Origin: Olleya namhaensis
GTDB lineage: Bacteria; Bacteroidota; Bacteroidia; Flavobacteriales; Flavobacteriaceae
DNA: 64,000 nucleotides
NCBI RefSeq assembly: GCF_900114005.1
Contig: NZ_FORM01000004.1
Coordinates: 1-64,000, forward strand
Reading direction: 5' to 3'
Shown: one piece after another, positions 51,011-60,534 of the stretch
How positions within the stretch are numbered: position 1 is the first letter of the stretch
How the letters are laid out: each line of letters opens with the position of its first letter
Position numbers and translations under genes: made by a program
Notes under the pieces: model-generated
What the model saw: only the letters and a program-made list of their open reading frames with translations
The model's database searches: none
Told to the model about the DNA's origin: nothing

Positions 51011-52069
51011 ATGAAAGATTTAAAAATTTCGAAGAAAAAACCGTCTTACCCAATTAGCGATAGATTGAATAAGTATTTAACAGAGTACAATAGAAACTCT
51101 AAAATAACTATTCTATATGACGATTTATTGCGTTTTCAGGGTGCCATAACGGTTTATGATAAAGATGATATTGATACGCTTTGGGTACGTGTGTATTTTA
51201 GCGAATTTGATAGAGAAGAAATTGATCTTAGTTTAAAAAAGGTTTACAGTAGACTCCATTCTGATGGAAATGTTACTGCTAATGCTTATCTAAATATTGA
51301 TGCCATAGACTATTGTACTTTTGGAAATTCTAAACCTTTTAGAGTAAAAATCAGGAATATTATAAATGACAATTACACCTATTTTTATGTCAAAAAAGCC
51401 GATGCTTCCCGTATTTACGGCTTAGAGTTAGAACAGATGTTGTCTCCATATCAGTTAAACTTTATGGTGCACGGTAACACTTTAATAGAGGAGCATATTG
51501 CGGGAATACCTGGTGACGAGTTTATAAAAAATAATTTACCAGATTGTTCAGAACGTGAAAAATCTCAGATTGCAAAAGAGTTTGTTAAGTTTAACGAGCG
51601 TTGCATGATTAGATTACTAGGGGATATGCGTGCTTATAATTACGTAATTGTACCAACGCATGATTTTGATCACGTTGTGTTTAAAATTAGAGCTATTGAT
51701 TTTGACCAACAATGCTACGAAGGGAAGTTTAAGGTCTACCGACCTCAGTTTTTTAAGGAAAATTTAAAATTAGTACAACTAGTCGCTAAAAAGTTTACTC
51801 AAGAATCTATAGATCAATATAAAATTGAAGAGCGTTCTATAGTTGCAAAACGTATGATAAGTTATAACGACCGTATTGCCCAATTACTTGATTGCATGGT
51901 TAATGACGAAATATCAAATACAGGCAATATAGAACTTCTAAAGTCTAAAATATACGATCACACGTTAGATTTAGAATTTAAGAAAAGTAAAAATATGGGC
52001 GAAATTTTGAAAAACGCACTAAACTTTGTTAAACGTAATTATGAAGATATGAATACTCAGGATTTTTAA
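51011..52069 (+). CDS. Conserved hypothetical, possibly kinase-fold protein
   Basis: A 352-residue cytoplasmic protein with start ATG 51011 (MKDLKISKKKPSYPIS). I do not recognise a named family. Around residues 204-236, RLLGDMRAYNYVIV is followed by KIRAIDFDQQC; the spacing GDxxxxN then IDFDQ resembles the catalytic loop and metal-binding Asp of atypical kinases. An earlier stretch HGNTLIEEHIAGIPGDEFI (~155-173) could be hinge-like. Against that, no clear P-loop Lys is evident. Its stop overlaps the convergent neighbour by 4 bp. Confidence 0.6.
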   Translation: MKDLKISKKKPSYPISDRLNKYLTEYNRNSKITILYDDLLRFQGAITVYDKDDIDTLWVRVYFSEFDREEIDLSLKKVYSRLHSDGNVTANAYLNIDAIDYCTFGNSKPFRVKIRNIINDNYTYFYVKKADASRIYGLELEQMLSPYQLNFMVHGNTLIEEHIAGIPGDEFIKNNLPDCSEREKSQIAKEFVKFNERCMIRLLGDMRAYNYVIVPTHDFDHVVFKIRAIDFDQQCYEGKFKVYRPQFFKENLKLVQLVAKKFTQESIDQYKIEERSIVAKRMISYNDRIAQLLDCMVNDEISNTGNIELLKSKIYDHTLDLEFKKSKNMGEILKNALNFVKRNYEDMNTQDF

Positions 52070-52584
52070 TTCCAGTTTTCTTCAAAGTCTAAATTATCGT
52101 AATCGTCAATATTAAAATCATCGTCCTCTAATTCGTCTTCAAATTCATCTTTCTCTGCTTCAAACACTTTTTCAGGTGCTTCAGTAGGTACTTGACCTTG
52201 AACGTACATTAGGTTAGGATAGTCTACACCTTCGGCAACTTCAACAATTTCAGCTAATTCAACAAAAAAGGTCCACATACTCATAAAGTCGTAAACGTAA
52301 ATTAATTTTGTTTGTGCTTCGTGCACAGTATCAGATAAAGAGGTTTCATTCATTAATCTAACCTCGTTTAATCCATCACTCATGTCAAAAAGGCTAATTT
52401 CTTCACCTTGATTCCACTCGTCATCACTTAAATAAAAAGAAGCCATTTCATTACCTTCAAAGCCAAAACATTGTGTGATAACATTATGTAGGTCTTCCAT
52501 AGTATCGCTTTCGCGAATTTCAAAATCTCTGAAGATATCTTCTTTGGTATCGTTGTCTAATATAACTCTGAATCTGTAAATCAT
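52066..52584 (-). CDS. pRiA4b ORF-3-like (IS1096 passenger-type) domain protein
   Basis: A 172-residue acidic protein. The domain at ~1-120 (YRFRVILDNDTKEDIFRDFEI, MEDLHNVITQCFGFEGNEMASFYLSDDEW, KLIYVYDFMSMWTFFVELAEI) matches the pRiA4b ORF-3/TnpR-passenger family. The name comes from mobile elements, but no transposase or inverted repeats are near. A strongly acidic tail (EFEDELEDDDFNIDDYDNLDFEE) follows. Function unknown. It lies 39 bases downstream of the heme A synthase gene and may be the last gene of that operon. Confidence 0.8.
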   Translation of the reverse strand: MIYRFRVILDNDTKEDIFRDFEIRESDTMEDLHNVITQCFGFEGNEMASFYLSDDEWNQGEEISLFDMSDGLNEVRLMNETSLSDTVHEAQTKLIYVYDFMSMWTFFVELAEIVEVAEGVDYPNLMYVQGQVPTEAPEKVFEAEKDEFEDELEDDDFNIDDYDNLDFEENWN

Positions 52585-52623
52585 AATAAAAAAATAAGTG
52601 TGTAAAGATAGTGCTTTTAGCTG

Positions 52624-53640
52624 TTATTTACTAAAACGGTGTAACGTAAATGTCATTGCGGATAGCAATAAAAACGCACCTACTTGATGGGCAACACCTA
52701 ACCAAACAGGAACTTGTAATAATAATGTAAAAACCCCTAATGTAAATTGAAAAAACACGAGATACATTAATAAATTAAGCGCTTTACGTTGGTAGTTGGT
52801 TTCGATATATTTTTTTCCTTTAAAAAATATTAAAAGAATAAATAGTACTACAACATATGCTAAGCTTCTGTGTACAAATTGCACACCGCTTTTACCTTCT
52901 GTTAAATTAGCAAATAGAGTTTCTCTTTCTAAATATACACTTTCGTGAATTAATTTTCCTTCGCTCATCATTGGCCAATGGTTGTGTATCCATCCAGCAT
53001 CTAATCCTGCTACAAAAGCACCATAGATTATCTGAATAATTAACACTAACATACCTGCTTGCACTAATCTTTTAAACCTTGTATTTACAATTTTGTCAAA
53101 CGGGAATATCAAATCTAGTGCGACCCAAAAGGTGACAGCAAAGGTTATAAATGCAGTTGTTAAGTGCATGGCTAACCTATAATGGCTAACGTCTGGTCTG
53201 TCAACCAACCCGCTTTTAACCATGTACCAACCTAAAAAACCTTGCAAAGCACCTAGGCACATTAATCCTATCGATTTTTTTATGGTAGGTCCTGTTAGTT
53301 GCTTGGTAATTAAAAAATATAAAAACGGAAAGAAAAATACTAATCCAATAAAACGTCCAATAACACGATGGATCCATTCCCAGAAGTAAATGTCCTTAAA
53401 TTCTTCAATATTAAAATGATTGTTTAGTTTTTGGTATTCAGGAAACTGCTTGTATAAGTCAAAAGCCTCTTGCCATTCCACATCATTCATAGGAGGGATA
53501 GTCCCAGAGATAAGTTTGTAATTAGAAATGGCTAATCCTGAATGTGTTAATCGGGTGATACCACCAACAATGACCATTATAAAAATTAATAAACAACCCG
53601 TTAATAGCCAATAGATAACTTTGTTATTGTCCTTTTTCAT
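52624..53640 (-). CDS. ctaA: Heme A synthase (COX15/CtaA)
   Basis: A 338-residue inner-membrane enzyme with about eight helices, converting heme O to heme A for cytochrome oxidase. Family signs are GGITRLTHSGLAISNYKLISG (~26-46), conserved His residues in FWEWIHRVIGR (~86), HYRLAMHLTTAF (~152), FVHRSLAYVV (~255) and VAHQVGAF (~318), and an Asn-His loop HNHWPMMSEG. Its N-terminus carries two anchoring residues before the first helix. It forms an operon with GNAT, CCA-type and TsaC genes. Confidence 0.93.
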   Translation of the reverse strand: MKKDNNKVIYWLLTGCLLIFIMVIVGGITRLTHSGLAISNYKLISGTIPPMNDVEWQEAFDLYKQFPEYQKLNNHFNIEEFKDIYFWEWIHRVIGRFIGLVFFFPFLYFLITKQLTGPTIKKSIGLMCLGALQGFLGWYMVKSGLVDRPDVSHYRLAMHLTTAFITFAVTFWVALDLIFPFDKIVNTRFKRLVQAGMLVLIIQIIYGAFVAGLDAGWIHNHWPMMSEGKLIHESVYLERETLFANLTEGKSGVQFVHRSLAYVVVLFILLIFFKGKKYIETNYQRKALNLLMYLVFFQFTLGVFTLLLQVPVWLGVAHQVGAFLLLSAMTFTLHRFSK

Positions 53641-53657
53641 ATTGCTTTTTCTTTAAC

Positions 53658-54107
53658 TTACAATGCTTTTTTAAAGCATATACTTTCTTTTATACCTTTA
53701 TATTGACCGTAATTATCGATGATTTGATAATTGCATTTTTTATAAAAATTAACCGCTTCTATTTGTCGTATGCCTGTTTCTAGGATACTATGCGTGTAGT
53801 TTAATTGTTTAGCCCAAACTTCTAGTTGTTTTAAAATAGCGGATGCAACACCTTTGCCTCTTGCAGCTTCCGTGGTAAACATGCGTTTAATTTCGACAGT
53901 ATTGTTGTCAAAAGGTTTAAACGCTGCGCAACCAACAGGCGTTTTGTCATGGTAGGCAACTAATACGTGTTTTATGTTATCTAGACCGTTGTATTGATTG
54001 TAAAAATCGTGATCATCGCCATCTGTGATTTTAAGAAAGCGGTCTAGTTTTATAACTAGATTTTTAAAGTCGATGTTTTCAGAATTTGTTTTAATTAATT
54101 CTAACAT
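53658..54107 (-). CDS. GNAT family N-acetyltransferase
   Basis: A 149-residue acetyltransferase with the acetyl-CoA-binding R/QxxGxG/A motif AARGKGVASAILK (~97-109), the preceding strand VEIKRMFTT (~87), and the C-terminal YKKCNYQIIDNYGQY. The substrate is unknown. It is 17 bases before the heme A synthase gene and 5 bases after the CCA-type gene. Confidence 0.85.
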   Translation of the reverse strand: MLELIKTNSENIDFKNLVIKLDRFLKITDGDDHDFYNQYNGLDNIKHVLVAYHDKTPVGCAAFKPFDNNTVEIKRMFTTEAARGKGVASAILKQLEVWAKQLNYTHSILETGIRQIEAVNFYKKCNYQIIDNYGQYKGIKESICFKKAL

Positions 54108-54112
54108 GATTT

Positions 54113-55528
54113 TTAACTTTTAATTAATCCTAGAGCTTCCCCTTTTTTAATCATTAAATTGAAAGCAGCATCGTGCTCGTTTGGTATTTCTCCTTCAAGA
54201 ATGGCTTCTTTTATTGCTTCTTTAATGATACCAATTTCTTTTGAAGGCTTTAAATTAAACGTTTTCATAATTTCTTCTCCAGATACTGGAGGTTGAAAAT
54301 TACGAACATGATCTTTCTCTTCTACTTCTATAATTTTATCTCTAACAATTTTAAAATTGTTGTGATACTTTTCAAATCGTTTTGGGTTTTTGGTAGTAAT
54401 ATCAGCTTCGCAAAGCGTCATTAAATCTTCAACGTAATCTCCTGCATCAAAAACTAAGCGTCTAACAGCAGAGTCTGTTACTAAATCTTGCGCTAAAACA
54501 ATAGGTCTAGAGCTCATAAATACCATTTTTTGGACAAATTTCATTTTGTCATTTAATGGCATTTTTAAACGTTTAAATAAGTGATACACCATTTTTGAAC
54601 CTTCAAACTCATGGCCATGAAAAGTCCATCCCACTTTTTTACTAAAACGTTTTGTTGGTGCTTTCCCAATATCATGTAACAAAGCAGCCCAACGCAACCA
54701 CACATTGTCTGTGTTTTTAGAAATATTGTCTACTACTTCTAGCGTGTGATAAAAGTTGTCTTTATGAGTTTGACCTTCAACTTCATCAATACCCTTAAGA
54801 TTAGTTATCTCTGGTAAAAAATGTTTTAAAAGCTTAGTTTTTTCTAGAAGTAAAAAGCCTTTAGAAGGTATTTTACTTTCTATAATTTTATTTAGTTCAA
54901 CAATAATACGCTCTTTAGTAATGATATTTATGCGTTCGTTGTTTCTGGTAATTGCTTTTAACGATTCCTCTTCAATAATAAAATCTAATTGTGTAGCAAA
55001 TCTAACAGCACGCATCATACGTAAAGGATCATCACTATACGTTATATCAGGGTTTAAAGGTGTTTTTATTATTTTTCGTTCTAAGTCGGCTACACCATTA
55101 AATGGGTCTAAAAGATCTCCAAAATTAGATTCGGATAAGCTTAAAGCAAGTGCGTTTATTGTAAAGTCACGACGATTTTGGTCGTCTTGTAACGTACCAT
55201 TCTCTACAATTGGGTTTCTGCTATCTTCGTTGTAAGATTCTTTTCTAGCCCCAACAAATTCTATTTCTACGTCATTATAACGTAGCATGGCTGTACCGTA
55301 AGTTTTAAAAACTTGTACTTTAGGTTTGTTTGGTAGTAGTTTAGCAACTTCTCTAGCTAATTCTATTCCGCTTCCTACAGCAACAACATCAATATCTTTA
55401 GCGTCACCTCGTTTTAATATAAAATCACGTACAAATCCACCAATAACATAACTGTCTAAATTTAAGTTGTTAGAGGCTTCAGATATAAATTTAAATATTG
55501 GGTTTTGTAGGGCTTCTTTGTAATTCAT
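54113..55528 (-). CDS. CCA tRNA nucleotidyltransferase-type protein with HD domain
   Basis: A 471-residue enzyme. The head domain has [22 protein letters not shown] (~26-47: GG...RD and the DxD metal pair), RRDFTINAL (~118) and [12 protein letters not shown] (~167). An HD domain includes [12 protein letters not shown] (~283). It adds or repairs the 3' CCA of tRNAs, which is needed because the tRNA gene in this window does not encode CCA. The layout fits the bacterial type-II CCA/poly(A) polymerase family; the CCA role is favoured as the only candidate seen. Confidence 0.88.
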   Translation of the reverse strand: MNYKEALQNPIFKFISEASNNLNLDSYVIGGFVRDFILKRGDAKDIDVVAVGSGIELAREVAKLLPNKPKVQVFKTYGTAMLRYNDVEIEFVGARKESYNEDSRNPIVENGTLQDDQNRRDFTINALALSLSESNFGDLLDPFNGVADLERKIIKTPLNPDITYSDDPLRMMRAVRFATQLDFIIEEESLKAITRNNERINIITKERIIVELNKIIESKIPSKGFLLLEKTKLLKHFLPEITNLKGIDEVEGQTHKDNFYHTLEVVDNISKNTDNVWLRWAALLHDIGKAPTKRFSKKVGWTFHGHEFEGSKMVYHLFKRLKMPLNDKMKFVQKMVFMSSRPIVLAQDLVTDSAVRRLVFDAGDYVEDLMTLCEADITTKNPKRFEKYHNNFKIVRDKIIEVEEKDHVRNFQPPVSGEEIMKTFNLKPSKEIGIIKEAIKEAILEGEIPNEHDAAFNLMIKKGEALGLIKS

Positions 55529-55536
55529 AAAACTAT

Positions 55537-56097
55537 TTACTCGCGGATAACTTTGACCTCTCCTCTATTACTTAGTTTTATAATAGTAGAAGGATTTCCT
55601 CCGTTTTTTTGTTGGTGCAAATTTACGACATAATCCACACCTTTTAAAACAGCTTCGCTAATTTCTTTAAAGGATTTTGGTGTTGGTTGACCACTTATAT
55701 TTGCAGAGGTGGATACAATTGGTTTTCCAAAATATTTTATCAATTTTTCGCAAAAATCATGATTCACTATTCTAATTGCTAATGTATTGTCTTTTGCTAC
55801 CAAATTTTCAGCAATACCAGCTGGGGCATCGTAGATTACAGTGGTTGGTTTGTCCGCAATATCTAAAATGGTGTATGCTATTTTTGGCACATTGTCTACA
55901 TGTCTTTCTAGCATACTATAATTATTAACTAAGCAGATTAAAGATTTATCATCCTGGCGTTGTTTTAGTTTGTATATTTTTTGGACAGCGTTAGCGTTAG
56001 TTGCATCACAACCAATTCCCCAAACGGTATCTGTTGGATAGAGTATAAGTCCGCCTTGTTTTAAGATTTCTATAGTTTCTTGTATTATCTCCTTCAT
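55537..56097 (-). CDS. L-threonylcarbamoyladenylate synthase (Sua5/YrdC/TsaC)
   Basis: A 186-residue protein of the YrdC fold, which makes threonylcarbamoyl-AMP for the t6A37 modification of tRNAs reading ANN codons. Motifs are [18 protein letters not shown] (~16-33), [10 protein letters not shown] (~43), [10 protein letters not shown] and [15 protein letters not shown] (~132-146). A single-domain TsaC-size form. Eight bases upstream of the CCA-type gene, so two tRNA-maturation genes are co-transcribed. Confidence 0.92.
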   Translation of the reverse strand: MKEIIQETIEILKQGGLILYPTDTVWGIGCDATNANAVQKIYKLKQRQDDKSLICLVNNYSMLERHVDNVPKIAYTILDIADKPTTVIYDAPAGIAENLVAKDNTLAIRIVNHDFCEKLIKYFGKPIVSTSANISGQPTPKSFKEISEAVLKGVDYVVNLHQQKNGGNPSTIIKLSNRGEVKVIRE

Positions 56098-56141
56098 TAG
56101 TCTTAGTTTTAATTCTGTGTTTTATAAATATTATTAGAGGC

Positions 56142-57014
56142 TTACCTAATATTGAGTAAGTTCTTTAATAAACGATTTCTATGCTTTTTTGGAAGCTTTG
56201 TTTTTTTGTTTATTTTTTTTTGGTTTAATTGCCCATATTTTTCTGTAAAATCTGCAACAGAGTCACAAGCAATAAAACTCAATTTTTTCCACTCTTGCGG
56301 GTATATGGGGTGGAAATTGGTGTGCTTATGGAAATTAGTCTCATTTACTTTTCTCCAAAAATCAAAAAATATTTTTTGGTCAAAGTCATCTTTATGACTC
56401 CAATTGTTTACTTTTTGGTAGATTTCTTCCTCTTCTCTCGCCCAAGATTGGTGCACACAGTAAAAATTTGATTTTAATACAGTACAATCTATATCTCTAG
56501 CAAAATTATAACTTTCAACTTGATTAGTACCAAAACTAAAGGATTCGTCATTTTCAATGTAAAGAAATCCATTGTCCGTTTTTTTAAATAAAGTAATCCA
56601 TTTACCTCTTATTGTTAAAGGATACTTATCAGGTTGTTTTAAGTAAAATGAGTGTTGCTTTAAGAATCCAACTACTTTATCAAAGTTTAAAAAATATTCG
56701 TCAGCATCAATCTGTAATTGCCAACAATCGGGCCCCATAAATTTAGAAAGCATATTTCTTTCTCTAGTGTCATTCTCCATGGCACTTAGGGATTTGTCAT
56801 AAAAATTGTCGCTGTAAAATTTTATTTTTTTTAAGGGGTCAATTTCTTTAATCTCAGTAAAAAAAGTAGGGTCTATTTCAAACGTATTACCAGACCAGGT
56901 TTGCGAATTTTTGTCGTAAGCAAGTATTATTTCATCAGCATAATCATAAATATGTTTTATACATTCAAAAACAAATTTATAATCATATGAGATTAGTATT
57001 CCTATCTTAATCAT
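56142..57014 (-). CDS. GT-A-like glycosyltransferase (paralogue of the 60.5-kb gene)
   Basis: A 290-residue cytoplasmic protein. The start IKIGILISYDYKFVFECIKHIYDYADEIILAYD and the LQIDADEYFLNF segment (~98-109, a DxD-type metal site) suggest a GT-A-fold glycosyltransferase. ENDTRERN (~80-87) and SWAREEEE (~187-194) are shared with the 303-residue gene at 60535, which has the same order of motifs. The basic C-terminal tail (KKHRNRLLKNLL) may bind membrane. It is on the opposite strand from the main cluster, possibly the start of it. Acceptor and donor sugars unknown. Confidence 0.7.
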   Translation of the reverse strand: MIKIGILISYDYKFVFECIKHIYDYADEIILAYDKNSQTWSGNTFEIDPTFFTEIKEIDPLKKIKFYSDNFYDKSLSAMENDTRERNMLSKFMGPDCWQLQIDADEYFLNFDKVVGFLKQHSFYLKQPDKYPLTIRGKWITLFKKTDNGFLYIENDESFSFGTNQVESYNFARDIDCTVLKSNFYCVHQSWAREEEEIYQKVNNWSHKDDFDQKIFFDFWRKVNETNFHKHTNFHPIYPQEWKKLSFIACDSVADFTEKYGQLNQKKINKKTKLPKKHRNRLLKNLLNIR

Positions 57015-57133
57015 TCTAATTTAAATTAAAAGTAAATATAATATATTTTAAGGTTGAGTGACTTCTTTTTAAAATTTTAATAACTTTTATTAGTTATAAT
57101 TTTAACTGTTATATTTACGAAAAAAAAGAACCT

Positions 57134-58330
57134 TTGAAGTACAAAAAGACTTTAGAATACGATTTTCATGAAATGGCGTTTTTTACTAAAAACAAAATCC
57201 ATTTTACTGAGTGTTTACAGCCTAAATTGAGCATAATTATACCTGTTTATAATGAGTTGAAATACACGCTAAATTGTTTGCACTCTTTAATGAAAGAATG
57301 TAATGCTTTTGAAGTAGAAATTATTGTGATTAATGATAAAAGTACGGATGATACTAAGTCGTATTTAGAACAAGTTACCGGTGTTAGACTTGTTACTAAT
57401 GAAACTAATCTTGGGTTTCTTAAAAATATAAATAAGGGTTTAAAATTAGCTAAAGGTGAATTTGTTTTATTACTAAATAATGATGTGGTTGTTTTTGATA
57501 CTCTATTAAAGGAATTGTTTTGTGTTTTTGAAAACAATAAAAATGTAGGTGCAGTAGGTGCAATGGCTATTCACCCTAGTGGTATGGTTTTAGAAGCTGG
57601 TTGTACTATATTTAGTAATGGAGAAGCGCATAATAATGGGCGATTTTCAACGCCTGAAAATCCACATTATAATTATGTGAGAAAATCTGATTATTGTTCT
57701 GGTTATTGTCTATTATTAAAACGATTGTTGCCAAATAATGACCTTGTGCAATTAGATGAAGCGTTTTTACCAGCTTATTATGAAGAGACAGATTTGTGTA
57801 TGCAATTGAAGTATAATCACGGTCTAGATATTTATTATCAACCTTTTGCTAAATTGATTCATTTTGAAAGCATTAGTTATGGTCAAGAAAAAAATAGTAA
57901 AAAAGAAAAGTTAATATCTGCTAATAAAGTAAAGTTTAAGAATAAATGGATAGCAGCTTTAAAAGCAAATCATTTAGAGCAATCTAAAAGTTTTAAGGAT
58001 TTTAAGGATTTAAGATTGAAGTCGGATGCGATATTATTTTTGCAAGACACAATGGATGATGATGTTATTTCTAAAATTGAATCTGAGAATAACAATGGAA
58101 AGAAAATAACTGTTTTATTAAAGTCTAAGCTTAACTTTAGCCTTGAAAAAATAGAATTCTTGCAACGTCAAGGTATAGAGGTTTTGTATCCTTATTATAC
58201 ACGTAAAGGTAAGTATAGGTCTTATTTTAAGATTTTTAGAAGAATTTCAAATGGCTTTACCCAAATAGAAACTACAAATGTTTTCTTAAAGTCTTATTTT
58301 TTTATAATAAATAAATTGTTTAGCATCTAA
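57134..58330 (+). CDS. Family 2 glycosyltransferase with C-terminal extension
   Basis: A 398-residue protein. The start is TTG at 57134; an in-frame ATG at 57173 is the alternative and would still keep the whole GT core. GT2 motifs are PKLSIIIPVYNELKY (~29-43), IIVINDKST and LNNDVVVFD (~118-126, DD-type metal site), and AYYEETDLCMQLK (~209-221). The ~130-residue C-terminal extension is lysine-rich and of unknown function. First of two + strand genes followed by a GT4. Cytoplasmic, acts on polysaccharide or LPS building. Confidence 0.85.
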   Translation: MKYKKTLEYDFHEMAFFTKNKIHFTECLQPKLSIIIPVYNELKYTLNCLHSLMKECNAFEVEIIVINDKSTDDTKSYLEQVTGVRLVTNETNLGFLKNINKGLKLAKGEFVLLLNNDVVVFDTLLKELFCVFENNKNVGAVGAMAIHPSGMVLEAGCTIFSNGEAHNNGRFSTPENPHYNYVRKSDYCSGYCLLLKRLLPNNDLVQLDEAFLPAYYEETDLCMQLKYNHGLDIYYQPFAKLIHFESISYGQEKNSKKEKLISANKVKFKNKWIAALKANHLEQSKSFKDFKDLRLKSDAILFLQDTMDDDVISKIESENNNGKKITVLLKSKLNFSLEKIEFLQRQGIEVLYPYYTRKGKYRSYFKIFRRISNGFTQIETTNVFLKSYFFIINKLFSI

Positions 58331-58342
58331 ACTTAATATTTC

Positions 58343-59563
58343 ATGTTTAAATCTATAAAAAACAAGTACAAAATCTCTTTACTAACCAAAAGGTTAAAAA
58401 AAGAAAAGAAGACATTTGATATACATGATTTTACTTTTTCTAAAAAAAACGTTTTAATTATTGATGAGATTATTCCAGAATTTAATAAGGATTCTGGTTC
58501 TAGACGCTTAACCGAAATTATAAAATTACTCCTAAAAAATAACGTAGCAGTATTTTTGGTTGCAGACTTAAAACAGTACAAGTATAAGAGCGATTACCTT
58601 CAAAAGTTTATAGATTTGGGCGTTAATGTTTATCAACCTAGTGTAGATAGTCGTGGTAAGCTTGTTACAAAAGAAAGATTTATACAGTTTATTGCTCCAA
58701 AAACAACTATTGCGTGGTTGCACAGACCAATGATTTTCAACAAATTTCATGCGTTAATTAAAGCTGCTAACCCAAATGTAAGATTAGTGTTTGATATGGT
58801 GGATTTTCATTATGTTAGATTGTTAAGAGAGTATGAGTTAAGTGGTAATAAGGCTCTAAAGGTTGAAGCTGAAAAATTTCTTAAAATTGAATTAGAGAAT
58901 TGTAAGTTAGCAGATACTGTTATTGCTATCTCTAAAACAGATAAACAATTACTTAAACAACATTTTAATGCTAGTGAAAAAGTTGTGTTGATAAGTAATA
59001 TACATCAACATGTAGACAAGAATTCTGATTTTATAGGTTTTGAAAACAGAAAAGATATTTTGTTTGTTGGAAGTTTTAGACATGACCCCAATAATGATGC
59101 TGTCAAATATTTAAAGCAAAATATTATGCCCTTAGTTTGGCAAACTTTGCCAGAAGTAAAAGTTAATATTGTAGGTAGTTATATTACTGAAGATATAAAA
59201 TTATTGGCCTCGAATAGATTTAATCTTTTGGGTTTTGTGGATAATATTAATGTGACATTAAACTCTGCTAAGTTGTTTGTTGCTCCTTTACGTTTTGGGG
59301 CAGGTATTAAAGGTAAAATAGGACAAAGTTTAGAGCATAGTTTACCATTGGTAACTACAGATGTAGGTGCAGAAGGTTTTGATTTTGAAAATCAGCAAGA
59401 AATAATGATTGCAAATTCAGCAGAGGAAATAGCTCATAAAATAGTTGCTTTATACACAAAGAAAGTACTTTGGGATGCAGCTAGTGATAGTTGTCAAAGT
59501 ATTTTAAAACCATTTTCATTAGCAACCACAGAAGCGCAAATACTACAAATAGTTAACCCTTAA
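58343..59563 (+). CDS. Family 4 (GT-B) glycosyltransferase
   Basis: A 406-residue protein. N-terminal domain with VLIIDEIIPEFNKDSGSRRLTEI, then the C-terminal Rossmann domain (~230-390) with LFVGSFRHDPN, VKVNIVGSY, the loop LLGFVDNINVTLNSA, and the E-x7-E-like APLRFGAGIKGKIGQSLEHSLPLV. It uses a nucleotide sugar to extend a surface glycan. Its end overlaps the convergent GT2 gene by 11 bp. Confidence 0.88.
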   Translation: MFKSIKNKYKISLLTKRLKKEKKTFDIHDFTFSKKNVLIIDEIIPEFNKDSGSRRLTEIIKLLLKNNVAVFLVADLKQYKYKSDYLQKFIDLGVNVYQPSVDSRGKLVTKERFIQFIAPKTTIAWLHRPMIFNKFHALIKAANPNVRLVFDMVDFHYVRLLREYELSGNKALKVEAEKFLKIELENCKLADTVIAISKTDKQLLKQHFNASEKVVLISNIHQHVDKNSDFIGFENRKDILFVGSFRHDPNNDAVKYLKQNIMPLVWQTLPEVKVNIVGSYITEDIKLLASNRFNLLGFVDNINVTLNSAKLFVAPLRFGAGIKGKIGQSLEHSLPLVTTDVGAEGFDFENQQEIMIANSAEEIAHKIVALYTKKVLWDAASDSCQSILKPFSLATTEAQILQIVNP

Positions 59564-60443
59564 CTCTCATAGAAAAACGTAAAGGATCACCACCTTTTAA
59601 GACTATTTTAAAAGGAACTAAATGTTTTTTATGTTTAAAAATGCTTTTCACACCATATTTAAGCGTTAAAATAAAACGTAAAAATTGATAATAAGCTGTA
59701 CTGTAGTTTTTCTTTATTACGTACAGATAGGATACTGTAAATTCTCGTTTTAAAGCGATATTAACGCTGCTTTTTCCCATATAATGTATAAATGAGGCTT
59801 TAGGATAAAACTCTGTAGAATAACCTTGTTTTTTTAAACGAAGACAAATATCCATTTCTTCATAAAATAAAAATATTTTAGGATCAAAACCGCCACACTT
59901 TTCATATGCTTCTCTTTTAAAAAACATAAAAGCACCAGAAACTAAATCAACAGTAAAGGGTTCTGATAAATCTGATTTGTGTAATTTACTGTAATATTTT
60001 ACAGGTTTTTTCTGGTCAAATAAATGATACTTTAAATCTATAAACTGTCGGTAACTATATTTAAAAATTTTCCCGTTTTCGTCTACTTGTTTTAAGCCAA
60101 TACAACCTGTAGCGGGTTTTGATTGACTATAGGTTAGTAGTTGTAATAGAGCGTTTTCGGTTAGTTTTGCGTCGTTATTTACAAAAGCGATATGTTTACC
60201 TTTAGAGTGTTGGAAGCCCAAATGGTTTCCACCTCCAAACCCTAAGTTTTTTGTGCTTTTTATTAACGTAAAATCAATTTGTTTTAAGTGATTTTCTACT
60301 ACGTTTAAATCTTCTGTTTTCGAGTCGTTATCTACTACAATTATTTCAAAATTTAATCCTTTGGTATATTTGTATATGGAGTCAATACAACCAATCGTAT
60401 AGCTTGAAGAGTTGTAATTAATAATAATTATAGAAACGTCCAT
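59553..60443 (-). CDS. Family 2 glycosyltransferase (rhamnosyltransferase-like)
   Basis: A 296-residue protein starting MDVSIIIINYNSSSYTIGCIDSIYKY (ATG 60443; the frame is open 11 codons further up but the conserved domain starts at residue 3). Motifs FGGGNHLGFQHSKGKHIAFVNNDAKL (~70-95, NND metal site), SGAFMFFKREAYEKCGGFD and FLFYEEMDICLRLKKQGY are typical of the WbbL/rhamnosyltransferase group. The actual sugar cannot be read. Transcribed against the flanking + strand genes. Confidence 0.88.
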   Translation of the reverse strand: MDVSIIIINYNSSSYTIGCIDSIYKYTKGLNFEIIVVDNDSKTEDLNVVENHLKQIDFTLIKSTKNLGFGGGNHLGFQHSKGKHIAFVNNDAKLTENALLQLLTYSQSKPATGCIGLKQVDENGKIFKYSYRQFIDLKYHLFDQKKPVKYYSKLHKSDLSEPFTVDLVSGAFMFFKREAYEKCGGFDPKIFLFYEEMDICLRLKKQGYSTEFYPKASFIHYMGKSSVNIALKREFTVSYLYVIKKNYSTAYYQFLRFILTLKYGVKSIFKHKKHLVPFKIVLKGGDPLRFSMRVKG

Positions 60444-60534
60444 GTAGTAATTTTCGGTAAAAATAAATAAAACCAACAGATTGACTCACTTAAGTTTTTA
60501 TTATTTGTTAGATTTGTTTGACTAATAATTTATA

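Noticed and set aside
52066-52584. Mobile element suggested by the IS1096-passenger family name
   Set aside because: No transposase, terminal inverted repeats or target duplication nearby; the gene fits an ordinary operon end.
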